A DNA stretch of 10,917 nucleotides from Sedimentisphaerales bacterium (GTDB lineage Bacteria > Planctomycetota > Phycisphaerae > Sedimentisphaerales > SG8-4), in assembly GCA_016932895.1 (NCBI GenBank), contig JAFGCA010000441.1:1-10917 (forward strand). Reading direction: 5' to 3'. The notes below the pieces were generated by a model, which saw nothing but the letters and a program-made list of their open reading frames with translations, was not told the origin of the DNA and made no database searches. The first letter of the stretch is position 1; each line of letters opens with the position of its first letter. This document shows, in pieces, positions 1-6,232 of this stretch. The position numbers and the translations under genes are program-made.

Positions 1-222
1 CGCCCCGGCGAGAAGCTCTTCGAGGAGCTCCGCATCGAAGGCGAGGACATGCAGCGCACCGGCCATCCGAAGATCAGCATCTGGAAGAACATTCCCCTGG
101 ACCGCGGTCGGCTGCGCGCCGCCATCGCCGAACTGGTCTCCACGTCCGCGACCCAGGATCGCGGGGCCATCGCCGCCGGCATCAAGCAGCTCGTCCCCGA
201 ATACGCCAACAACAGCGCCTAA
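1..222 (+). CDS. C-terminal end of a CapD/FlaA1-type nucleotide-sugar epimerase/dehydratase (5'-truncated by window)
   Basis: The frame is open from the first base and encodes 73 residues before TAA at 220-222. It begins RPGEKLFEEL, followed by TGHPKISIW and near the end LVPEY. R-P-G-E-K-L-x-E-E-L, then a Thr-x-HPK-I segment and a terminal LVPEY, is the usual ending of membrane-anchored or soluble CapD/FlaA1/WbpM-type SDR proteins, which act on UDP-sugars (4,6-dehydratase or epimerase) for capsule, O-antigen or glycan synthesis. The Rossmann domain and catalytic residues lie outside the window, so the exact reaction cannot be stated. The stop is 17 bp from the stop of the convergent small basic protein gene, with no terminator visible between them. 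The nucleotide-sugar dehydrogenase at the other end of the window fits the same general theme but is 9.6 kb away. Confidence 0.85.
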   Translation, partial: RPGEKLFEELRIEGEDMQRTGHPKISIWKNIPLDRGRLRAAIAELVSTSATQDRGAIAAGIKQLVPEYANNSA

Positions 223-239
223 GCGCCGCCTCAGAGACG

Positions 240-494
240 TTACGACTCGCTCTCGCCGCCTTCCGGAGTCTCGGCCGCCTTCTCGACTTCGGCCCCGGCC
301 TCGGCCTCCGGCGCGCCCTTGCTCTTCTTGCCCGCGGCGCTCTTGCGGTGCTCAACTTTCGGCAGCCCCAGAACCGATTCCTCCTCGGTCCAGCGCTCTT
401 CCTCTTGCAGTATCTTGATACGCTCGGCCCGCGTCAGAACGTTGCGGTGACGAATCAGTGCGTTTCTGATCTTAAGTGAACTGTCGATGGACAT
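240..494 (-). CDS. Small basic protein of the PVC superphylum, with an acidic C-terminal tail
   Basis: This is an 84-residue protein. Residues 1-48 carry the signature I recognise from a short conserved family in Planctomycetes, Verrucomicrobia and Chlamydiae: MSIDSSLKIRNALIRHRN, then VLTRAERIKIL, ERW and GLPKV. I recall a TIGRFAM model (TIGR04137) for these roughly 60-residue proteins, for which an RNA- or ribosome-related role has been suggested; that is memory, not a search. Residues 49-60 are Lys/Arg-rich (HRKSAAGKKSKG). The last 24 residues, APEAEAGAEVEKAAETPEGGESES, counted in two halves, are rich in Glu and Ala, an acidic tail longer than I expect for the family. ATG at 494 is preceded by AGGAGA (502-507 in plus coordinates) at good spacing. 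The gene lies 15 bp after the membrane protein gene on the same strand, so the two are probably cotranscribed. Confidence 0.85.
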   Translation of the reverse strand: MSIDSSLKIRNALIRHRNVLTRAERIKILQEEERWTEEESVLGLPKVEHRKSAAGKKSKGAPEAEAGAEVEKAAETPEGGESES

Positions 495-509
495 GCAAAA
501 CTTCTCCTG

Positions 510-1475
510 TTACCTGATTTTCATTCCGTAGGCGTCACTGAAGTAATTCGGTGCAAACGTTTCATAGCCGATCGGGGCCTTGTACTGGGCGCCCAACCGG
601 ACAATCTTCTGTTTCATCGTGTACCCGTCGCTGTCAGAATTGTTCGGGTTTTCGTAGAGCGTGCCGCTGGTGACGAGCATAAACCCGTCTTTGTTGGGCA
701 GCACGGCGGCGTTGAGCCCGCGCTCGGAAAAATACTGCCGCAGGACCGAAACGGCCAGAATCTCCGTCTGGATGCCCTGGCTGGAAAAATACGACCGTAC
801 CGGCTCCAGATGCGTCCGCACCGGGTACTGGGCCAGCACGATCACGTGGTCGCCGGTGGATGCCGGCGGCGTCGCGGAACCGGCTGCGGCCCCGACCCCG
901 GAACCGGCTGTGGCCCCGACCCCGGAACCGGCTCTGCTGGCTGGCGCCCCGCTGGACCCCGCCGCCACTGCACCGCCGGCGGGTGTCGTGCTGGGTGCAC
1001 CGGTGCGCACGGGCTGCTGCGCGCCGGCGAAACGGGCCTTCTGGTCGATCTGGCCCAGGCGGAAGGCAATCAGGACCACGAGAATCAGTCCGAGGCCGAT
1101 GGCCACTCCGAGCTGCCAGGGCAGCGAAATCTCGATGCGGCCGTCGTTTAGCTGCACGCGTTTCGGTCGCAGCCACGTCTGGCTGGGCCCCTGAACGGGC
1201 TTGGGTTCCGGTCTCTCAACCACCTTCGGCGGCACTACAGGCGGCGCAGAGGGCATCTCGGCGACCGGGCGGACCGGCTCGACACGCTCCTTCGGCTTGG
1301 GCGTAACGGCCTGCCGCAGCCGCTCCAACGCCGGACCCACCTGCTTGACCGACGGGACCCGTATCCGCGCGAGTTGCGGGCGCAGCGCCTCTAACACCTT
1401 TCGCCGCCTGGGTTTAGCGTGCGTCCGGCTCATCGCCTCATACAACGCTCGTTGTCCTCTGTTGCGTTTGCTCAC
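510..1475 (-). CDS. Single-pass membrane protein with Pro-rich N-terminal region and SPOR-like C-terminal domain
   Basis: I chose the GTG at 1475 (321 residues) over the GTG at 1493 because AAGGAG (1483-1488) sits 7 nt before it; the upstream GTG has only a weak GAGG two bases away. From the chosen start: residues 1-54 are strongly basic and helical (SKRNRGQRALYEAMSRTHAK); 55-105 are a Pro/Val/Glu-rich linker; about 120-140 form one membrane span (WQLGVAIGLGLILVVLIAF); 150-207 are an Ala/Gly/Ser low-complexity linker with an 8-residue repeat; about 209 to the end is a compact domain beginning DHVIVLAQYPVRTHLEPV. The V-x-x-x-x-Y...L..V...F...GI.TEI layout resembles a SPOR domain, suggesting the C-terminus lies outside the membrane and binds peptidoglycan or a partner, with the basic N-terminus in the cytoplasm. 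The SPOR assignment is by pattern only; the role is unknown. It is first gene of a unit with the small basic protein. Confidence 0.75.
   Translation of the reverse strand: MSKRNRGQRALYEAMSRTHAKPRRRKVLEALRPQLARIRVPSVKQVGPALERLRQAVTPKPKERVEPVRPVAEMPSAPPVVPPKVVERPEPKPVQGPSQTWLRPKRVQLNDGRIEISLPWQLGVAIGLGLILVVLIAFRLGQIDQKARFAGAQQPVRTGAPSTTPAGGAVAAGSSGAPASRAGSGVGATAGSGVGAAAGSATPPASTGDHVIVLAQYPVRTHLEPVRSYFSSQGIQTEILAVSVLRQYFSERGLNAAVLPNKDGFMLVTSGTLYENPNNSDSDGYTMKQKIVRLGAQYKAPIGYETFAPNYFSDAYGMKIR
877..933. repeat. 24-bp tandem repeat (2.4 copies) inside the membrane-protein linker
   Basis: Copies at 877-900 and 901-924 differ at one base (GCGG versus GTGG), followed by a 9-base partial copy at 925-933. 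In frame it encodes an 8-residue Gly/Ser/Ala/Val unit (GSGVGA-type) in the linker between the membrane span and the C-terminal domain. The length probably varies between strains by slippage without breaking the frame. Confidence 0.85.
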
Positions 1476-1482
1476 GGTGCGA

Positions 1483-1488
1483 CTCCTT
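1483..1488 (-). promoter_or_regulatory. Ribosome binding site that decides the membrane-protein start
   Basis: On the minus strand this reads AAGGAG, followed by TCGCACC and then GTG at 1475. It lies inside the frame that would start at the upstream GTG (1493), so that longer start is unlikely. Confidence 0.65.
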
Positions 1489-1554
1489 GCCACCGCCTCG
1501 ATTCTGGGCCGCAGGACATTAGACTACATCCCCGGCCGGACCGTAAACCGTTTG

Positions 1555-1583
1555 TTTATAACTGATTTCGACGCCCCTTTCAA
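1555..1583 (-). promoter_or_regulatory. Sigma70-like promoter for the membrane protein/small basic protein unit
   Basis: On the minus strand, TTGAAA (1578-1583) is separated by exactly 17 bases from TATAAA (1555-1560). Each hexamer matches the sigma70 consensus at five of six positions. Transcription would begin near 1548, leaving a leader of about 70 nt before the GTG at 1475. Confidence 0.5.
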
Positions 1584-1795
1584 TGACAAAATCCCCCATC
1601 CAATCCACAACAAGCCACGGAGCACGAGCACAACGCAGAGGCGACTGCGACCGAGACCGCGGTGTTTCGCACGGATTCATTGCCAGGGTGGTTCGGAGGC
1701 GTTACATAAGGGGCGAGTTTCCCGCGTGGAATGACACTGGAGATTTGCGGTGCAGGCGCGGCGGCTTCGCCCGCTCGAGGATTTGGAGTCATCGA
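1584..1795. other. Rest of the divergent intergenic region; only a weak plus-strand promoter candidate
   Basis: The gap between the divergent starts (1476-1795) is 320 bp. Apart from the minus-strand promoter at 1555-1583 I see no gene here. The serine dehydratase frame happens to stay open back to 1583, but that stretch has no family resemblance. A possible plus-strand promoter is TTGCCA (1680-1685), 17 bases, then TACATA (1703-1708); its -10 element matches poorly. The dehydratase binding site is GGAG at about 1785-1788. Confidence 0.3.
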
Positions 1796-3364
1796 ATGAC
1801 GATAAGCATCTTCAATGACGTCATCGGACCGGTGATGCGGGGGCCGTCGAGCTCGCATTGCGCCGCGGCGCTGCGCATCGGCCGGCTCGCCCGCGACCTG
1901 ATGGACGGTGACATCGAGGCGGTGTCGGTCGAATTCGACCGGCACGGGTCGCTGGCGACGACGCACGCCAGCCAGGGCTCGGATATGGGCCTGTTCGGCG
2001 GGCTTCTGGGCTGGGAGGCCACCGACGAGCGGCTGGCTGATGCCGCCGGCGCGATCGGCGCCGCTGGCGTCGAGGTTTCCATCACCATCGACGATTTCGG
2101 CTTTACGCACCCCAACACCTACCGCCTGATACTGAACAACGCCCGGCAGCGGCACACGCTGACCGCCCTTTCCACCGGCGGCGGCATGATCGAAATCGTC
2201 GAGATCGACGGCTTCGTCGTCTCCATGGTGGGCGACTACGCCGAGACGTTACTCTTCGTCCGCACCGGTGGCCGGGAGATCGCCAACCGTTTGGCCGAGG
2301 CGGCTTGTTGTGACGAGATTCTCGTGCATACGCATGACGGCGCCGAGCTTGTCGAGTGCAAGGGACAGGAGTTCGTACCGGAGGCGGCCCTGGCGGCGTT
2401 AGAGCCAGAGCGCGAGGTGCTTGCGGTCAAGCGGCTGCGGCCCGTGCTGCCCGTACTGTCGCGGGCCCGCCTGGAGGTCCCTTTCGCCACGTGCAAAGGG
2501 ATGTTTCGCTGCCAGGGGAATCGGGACGTGCCGCTGTGGAAGCTGGCGGCGACGTACGAGGCGGCGCGCGGCAATCTCAGCGAGCCGGACGTGCTGGAAC
2601 GCATGCTGGCAATCGTCCGGACGCTGCGGACCTCGCTGGCACAAGGCCTGGAAGGGACCGAATACCGGGACCGCATCCTGGGATACCAGTGCGGACGATT
2701 CGCGCAGCACATCGAGAATGCGAGCCTGCTCGACGCGGGCATGCTGAACCGGATCATTCTGTACGTCACCGCGTTGATGGAGGTCAAGAGTGCTATGGGC
2801 GTCATCGTTGCGGCGCCGACGGCCGGGGCGTGTGCGGCCCTGCCCGGCGCGGTTCTCGGCGCCGCCGATGCGGTGGGCCGCAGCGACGACGACGCGGCCC
2901 GGGCCATGCTGGCCGGCGGTATCGTCGGCGTGTTCATCGCCACGGGCTCGACGTTCGCCGCCGAAGTCGCGGGCTGTCAGGCCGAGTGCGGCGCCGCCTC
3001 GGGCATGGCCGCGGCCGCCCTGGCAACCCTCGGCGCCGGCAGCGCAGAGCAAGCCGTCGCCGCCGCCTCCATGGCGCTGCAGAACTCGTTCGGCATGGTC
3101 TGCGACCCGGTGGCCAACCGCGTGGAGGTGCCCTGTCTCGGCAAGAACGTTATGGCCGCGAGTAACGCGCTGGCCTGCGCGAACATGGCCCTGGCCGGGT
3201 ACGATCCCGTGATTCCGCTGGACGAGGTCATCGAGGCGATGGACCGGGTCGGGCGGAGCCTGCCGCATGAGCTCCGCTGCACGGCGCTGGGAGGGCTCTC
3301 GGTAACCGGGACCTCCAAGGCGATTGAGGCGCGCCTGCAAAGGCCGCCCCAGACAAACGGTTGA
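1796..3364 (+). CDS. sdaA: L-serine ammonia-lyase (L-serine dehydratase), iron-sulfur-dependent, one-chain form
   Basis: This 522-residue protein would deaminate L-serine to pyruvate and ammonia using a [4Fe-4S] cluster, in the cytoplasm. The beta-type domain comes first: MTISIFNDVIGPV then RGPSSSH (16-21), and an ACT/substrate-side region running to about 220. The alpha-type catalytic domain follows: MGVIVAAPTAGACAALPG (334-351), GCQAEC (393-398), and CDPVANRVEVPC (436-447), then ALGGLSVTGTS near the end. C394, C436 and C447 have the same spacing (42 and 11) as the three cluster cysteines known in the Legionella enzyme (C343, C385, C396). There is no cysteine at the extreme C-terminus, which serves as fourth ligand there. 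The conserved SSSHT has Cys in place of Thr here. ATG at 1796 is preceded by GGAG at 7 nt and starts exactly where family homology begins. The cyclodeaminase fragment starts 42 bp downstream. Confidence 0.92.
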   Translation: MTISIFNDVIGPVMRGPSSSHCAAALRIGRLARDLMDGDIEAVSVEFDRHGSLATTHASQGSDMGLFGGLLGWEATDERLADAAGAIGAAGVEVSITIDDFGFTHPNTYRLILNNARQRHTLTALSTGGGMIEIVEIDGFVVSMVGDYAETLLFVRTGGREIANRLAEAACCDEILVHTHDGAELVECKGQEFVPEAALAALEPEREVLAVKRLRPVLPVLSRARLEVPFATCKGMFRCQGNRDVPLWKLAATYEAARGNLSEPDVLERMLAIVRTLRTSLAQGLEGTEYRDRILGYQCGRFAQHIENASLLDAGMLNRIILYVTALMEVKSAMGVIVAAPTAGACAALPGAVLGAADAVGRSDDDAARAMLAGGIVGVFIATGSTFAAEVAGCQAECGAASGMAAAALATLGAGSAEQAVAAASMALQNSFGMVCDPVANRVEVPCLGKNVMAASNALACANMALAGYDPVIPLDEVIEAMDRVGRSLPHELRCTALGGLSVTGTSKAIEARLQRPPQTNG

Positions 3365-3406
3365 CAGCCGCCGGCAAATGGCACAGGCAAAGCGAAAGGA
3401 GCCAAC

Positions 3407-3736
3407 ATGACCACAACGAGCATTCGCATTCTCTCGTCCCGGGACATTCGCCGGGCGCTGCCGATGGTCGAGGCGGTGGCCGCGATGAAGGAGGCCTTCA
3501 CGGAGCTGTCGGCCGGCACGTTGGTGACCACACGTTTTGAAATAGAGACCCCGATTCTGGCATTATTGACGGTGTTGCGTGCAGGAGCGCCAGGTTGTGG
3601 TGTCAAGCGGGAAATCTCGGCTTACACAAAATTCCACTCCGATGCTTGTCATCAAGATAGGTTACGGGTAGAGTCTCCATTTGACATTGTCAACCGGACA
3701 GAATATACGAGCGATTTCTCCATTGACTTTCGCTAG
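3407..3736 (+). pseudogene. Broken ornithine cyclodeaminase/mu-crystallin-family gene (5' remnant only)
   Basis: The open frame is 109 codons, far short of the 310-340 usual for the family. A good AAAGGAG (3395-3401) precedes ATG 3407. Residues 1 to about 40 look like a normal start of the family: IRILSSRDIRRALPM, then EAVAAMKEAF and ELSAG. Members convert ornithine to proline or reduce cyclic imines, and many are opine or pyrroline-carboxylate reductases. After about position 3530 the expected continuation (a Pro/Leu-rich strand and later the NAD-binding domain) is absent, the composition becomes AT-richer, and the predicted peptide (RFEIETPILALLTVLRAG and on) resembles nothing I know. I infer that the gene was cut here by the arrival of the lyase/dehydrogenase cassette; no 3' part is found elsewhere in the window. 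An assembly join is possible. The remnant is probably non-functional though it could be translated. Confidence 0.62.
3681..3709 (+). promoter_or_regulatory. Sigma70-like promoter with overlapping palindromic operator
   Basis: TTGACA (3681-3686, consensus -35) is followed after 17 bases by TATACG (3704-3709). The -35 is half of a perfect 13-base inverted repeat, TTGACATTGTCAA (3681-3693), and a second partial pair, TGTC...GACA, spans 3688-3700. A repressor binding there would cover the -35. Predicted transcription starts about 70 nt before the lyase gene at 3787. The regulator is not in the window. Confidence 0.5.
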
Positions 3737-3786
3737 ATAGCGACGATACGTGGCTTTCCGGCGCATCTTGAACTTGGGAGACGTTT

Positions 3787-4695
3787 ATGCAGTTTGAGGG
3801 CATCTATGTCCCGGTCATCACCCCGTTTCAGGCGGACTATGGGCTTGACGAGAAGGCCTATGCCACGATGATCGATCACCTGATCGATCAGGGTGTGCAC
3901 GGCCTGGTGATCGGCGGAACCACGGGTGAAAACTATGCCTTGACCGCGGCCGAACGCGTGCATCAGTTCCAGGTGGCCCACCAATGTATCAAGGGGCGGG
4001 TTCCCTGGATCGCCGGCGTCAACGACATCCGCACCGAGGATGTATGTGCGTTTTCCCAGGCCGCGAACAAAGCCGGCGCCGACGCCTTGCTGTTGGCCGT
4101 GCCTCCCTATTCCGTGCCGAATCAAAAGGAACTGGCCCTACACGCCCTCAAGGTGGACCGGGCCGCGAACATGCCCATCATGCTCTACAACTACCCCGGA
4201 CGTTCGGGTACGAGCTTTGGTCACGAGTTTCTGGAACGCGTGGCACGGAGCGCGAACTTTCGCGCCATCAAGGAGAGCAGCGGCAACATCAACCGCATCC
4301 ACATGCTGGCCCGCGAGTTCCCCCACCTGCAGTTGAGCTGCGGGGCCGACGATCAGGCTCTGGAGTTCTTTGTGTGGGGCGCGCGGAGCTGGGTCTGCGC
4401 GGCCGGCAACTTCCTGGCACCGGAGTGCGTGGCTTTGTACGAGCGCTGCGTCATACAGGGGGACTTCCTCACGGGACGGCGCATCATGAAGGCCATGCTG
4501 CCCCTGATGACCGTGCTGGAACGGGGCGGGAAATTCGTACAGTGCGTGAAATACGGCTGCGAACTGGACGGGCTACCCGCCGGCGCAACCGTGCGCCTGC
4601 CGCTGCGTCCGGTGAAGAAGGAACTGAAGCGCACGCTGCGTGACGCACTTCTGACGGCACGCACCACAATTGCCAACGTGCTCAAGAACGCCTAA
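3787..4695 (+). CDS. DapA/N-acetylneuraminate-lyase-family (class I, Schiff-base) lyase
   Basis: The protein has 302 residues, normal for this TIM-barrel family. Motifs: GGTTGE at 43-48, PPYS at 106-109, YNYPGRSG at 134-141, and IKESSG at 161-166. The Schiff-base lysine is K162. Aligned without gaps to E. coli DapA, the residues T45, Y108, Y134, R139 and K162 match T44, Y107, Y133, R138 and K161, so chemistry should be intact. Family members include dihydrodipicolinate synthase, 5-dehydro-4-deoxyglucarate dehydratase and pyrroline-4-hydroxy-2-carboxylate deaminase. The tightly linked aldehyde dehydrogenase favours a catabolic role ending in an aldehyde or semialdehyde, for example alpha-ketoglutarate semialdehyde, but a biosynthetic DapA cannot be excluded. 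ATG 3787 has GGGAG (3776-3780) six bases upstream. The gene follows its own promoter and is 10 bp from the dehydrogenase start. Confidence 0.92.
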   Translation: MQFEGIYVPVITPFQADYGLDEKAYATMIDHLIDQGVHGLVIGGTTGENYALTAAERVHQFQVAHQCIKGRVPWIAGVNDIRTEDVCAFSQAANKAGADALLLAVPPYSVPNQKELALHALKVDRAANMPIMLYNYPGRSGTSFGHEFLERVARSANFRAIKESSGNINRIHMLAREFPHLQLSCGADDQALEFFVWGARSWVCAAGNFLAPECVALYERCVIQGDFLTGRRIMKAMLPLMTVLERGGKFVQCVKYGCELDGLPAGATVRLPLRPVKKELKRTLRDALLTARTTIANVLKNA

Positions 4696-4705
4696 GGAGA
4701 ACCCG

Positions 4706-6232
4706 ATGTCTGATATACTCTCTCGTCAAGAATACCACGCTATTGCGGACGAGCTCAGTCTGATGACCAACGCCTATATCAACGGCAAATTCACCGCCGC
4801 CAAATCGGGCCAGACCTACGAATCCGTGAATCCTGCTACCGGGAAGGTACTGACCCAGATCGCCTCCTGCGGGGTCGAGGATGTCGACTACGCGGTCAAG
4901 AAATCCCGCCAAGCCTTTGAGAGCGGGGTATGGTCGCGCATGCACCCGGCTGAACGCAAGGAGATCATGATCAAGTTGGTCAAGCTCATGAAGCGGCACC
5001 GCTACGAACTGACGGTATTGGAGAGCCTCGAAAGCGGCAAGCCCGTACGGGACATCGCCACCATTGACCTCCCCGAGACCCTGCACTGCTTCGCCTGGTA
5101 CGCCGAGGCCGCTGACAAACTGTACGACCAAATCTCCCCGGCCACAGACGACGGCATGGGCCTGATCGTACGGGAACCCGTCGGGGTGGTTGCCTGTGTG
5201 TTGCCCTGGAACTTCCCCCTGCAGATGATGGGCTGGAAGGTCGGTCCTGCCCTGGCCGCGGGCAACAGCGTCATCGTCAAGCCGTCCCGTGAGACCAGCA
5301 TGAGCGCCCTGCGCGTGGCCGAGCTGGCTGCGGAAGCCGGCGTGCCTGCAGGCGTGCTCAACGTGGTCACCGGGCCCGGTTCCGTGATCGGTGAGGCCCT
5401 GGGCCGTCACATGGACATTCGGGCCCTGTCCTTCACCGGCTCCACCGAGGTGGGTCGTCAGGTCTTGACCTATGCGGCCGAGAGCAATCTCAAGAAGGTA
5501 ACCCTGGAACTCGGGGGGAAGAATCCCTGCGTGGTCCTGGAAGATGTAGACGATCTCGACGCCGTGGCCGAACAGGCCATTAATGCCGTGTTCTGGAACA
5601 TGGGCGAAAACTGCACCTCAAACTCACGGCTCATTATCCATAAGAAACACCGAGAGGATCTCATTCCTCGTCTCCTGGACAAAGTGCGCGATTGGAAAAC
5701 CGGCGATCCCTTGGATCCCCAAAACGCCTTTGGCTCCATGGTTTCCAAACGACAGTACGATGATGTCCTCGGGTATATTGCGAAAGGCAGGCAAGAGGGC
5801 GCGACGGTGCTGCTGGGTGGAGAGCCTTTGCAGATCGGCGAAGGTTGTTTCATCCCTCCGACGATCTTTGACAACGTGACACCTGATATGACTATCGCCC
5901 AGGAGGAGATCTTCGGCCCGGTGCTGGCCATCATGACCGTCGAGAACGATGCCGCGGCCCTGGAACTGGCCAACGACACCTGCTACGGACTGCAGGCCTC
6001 GGTCTTCTGCTCCAATACCAAGAAGGCCCTGCGTGCGGCGCGGCGTCTCCAGGCCGGCACCGTCACGGTCAACTGCTACGGTGAAGGCGATATCACCACG
6101 CCCTTCGGCGGGTACAAACTCTCCGGATTCGGCGGTCGGGACAACGGCATGCACGCCTTCGACCAATACATGGAAACCAAAACCATTTGGCTCGATCTCA
6201 GCGAACACGAGCAGGACGAACGCCTGGATTGA
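4706..6232 (+). CDS. NAD(P)-dependent aldehyde dehydrogenase, PuuC/betaine-aldehyde-dehydrogenase-like
   Basis: This 508-residue protein is full length for the superfamily and oxidises an aldehyde to a carboxylate in the cytoplasm. Visible motifs: PWNFP (167-171, N169), VKPS (191-194, K192), FTGSTEVG (243-250), the general base in LELGGKN (E268), the catalytic cysteine in GENCTSNSR (C303), EEIFGPV (400-406), and PFGGYKLSG (466-474). The ending GEGDITTPFGGYK...TIWLDL is very like gamma-glutamyl-gamma-aminobutyraldehyde dehydrogenase (PuuC) and its relatives; the true substrate is not known and may be the product of the neighbouring lyase. I chose ATG 4706 over an in-frame ATG at 4670, because AAGGAGA (4694-4700) precedes it and the earlier start would lie inside the lyase gene. 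The last 35 bp overlap the convergent lgt gene, and no terminator is seen. Confidence 0.95.
   Translation: MSDILSRQEYHAIADELSLMTNAYINGKFTAAKSGQTYESVNPATGKVLTQIASCGVEDVDYAVKKSRQAFESGVWSRMHPAERKEIMIKLVKLMKRHRYELTVLESLESGKPVRDIATIDLPETLHCFAWYAEAADKLYDQISPATDDGMGLIVREPVGVVACVLPWNFPLQMMGWKVGPALAAGNSVIVKPSRETSMSALRVAELAAEAGVPAGVLNVVTGPGSVIGEALGRHMDIRALSFTGSTEVGRQVLTYAAESNLKKVTLELGGKNPCVVLEDVDDLDAVAEQAINAVFWNMGENCTSNSRLIIHKKHREDLIPRLLDKVRDWKTGDPLDPQNAFGSMVSKRQYDDVLGYIAKGRQEGATVLLGGEPLQIGEGCFIPPTIFDNVTPDMTIAQEEIFGPVLAIMTVENDAAALELANDTCYGLQASVFCSNTKKALRAARRLQAGTVTVNCYGEGDITTPFGGYKLSGFGGRDNGMHAFDQYMETKTIWLDLSEHEQDERLD

Larger units (their letters stand above)
3531..6232 (+). other. Putative transferred catabolic cassette (lyase + aldehyde dehydrogenase)
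   Basis: The block starts where the cyclodeaminase resemblance stops and ends at the dehydrogenase stop codon. Hand counts give 48% GC for 3531-3780, and sampled 60-base lines inside the two genes give 48-63%, against up to 85% in the serine dehydratase. It contains its own promoter with an operator-like palindrome and two tightly coupled genes, with no integrase, transposase, terminal repeat or target duplication seen. Left boundary is approximate (3518-3535); right boundary is 6225-6235. Confidence 0.5.

Noticed and set aside
223..239. Terminator between the convergent sugar epimerase and small basic protein genes
   Set aside because: Only 17 bp separate the stop codons and I find no stem-loop with a T-run.
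877..933. Short tandem repeat as a possible CRISPR-like array
   Set aside because: Copies are directly adjacent without spacers and in frame in a Gly/Ser/Ala linker; it is a coding repeat.
1583..1795. 71-codon in-frame extension upstream of the serine dehydratase
   Set aside because: Family homology begins exactly at ATG 1796, which has its own ribosome site; the extension overlaps the minus-strand promoter region and has no resemblance.
2399..3340. Open minus-strand frame opposite the serine dehydratase
   Set aside because: No family motif and biased composition; the plus strand is a full-length enzyme.
4670..4705. Earlier in-frame ATG for the aldehyde dehydrogenase
   Set aside because: It lies within the lyase gene and adds residues (PTCSRTPKENP) without family match; the ATG at 4706 has AAGGAGA at good spacing.
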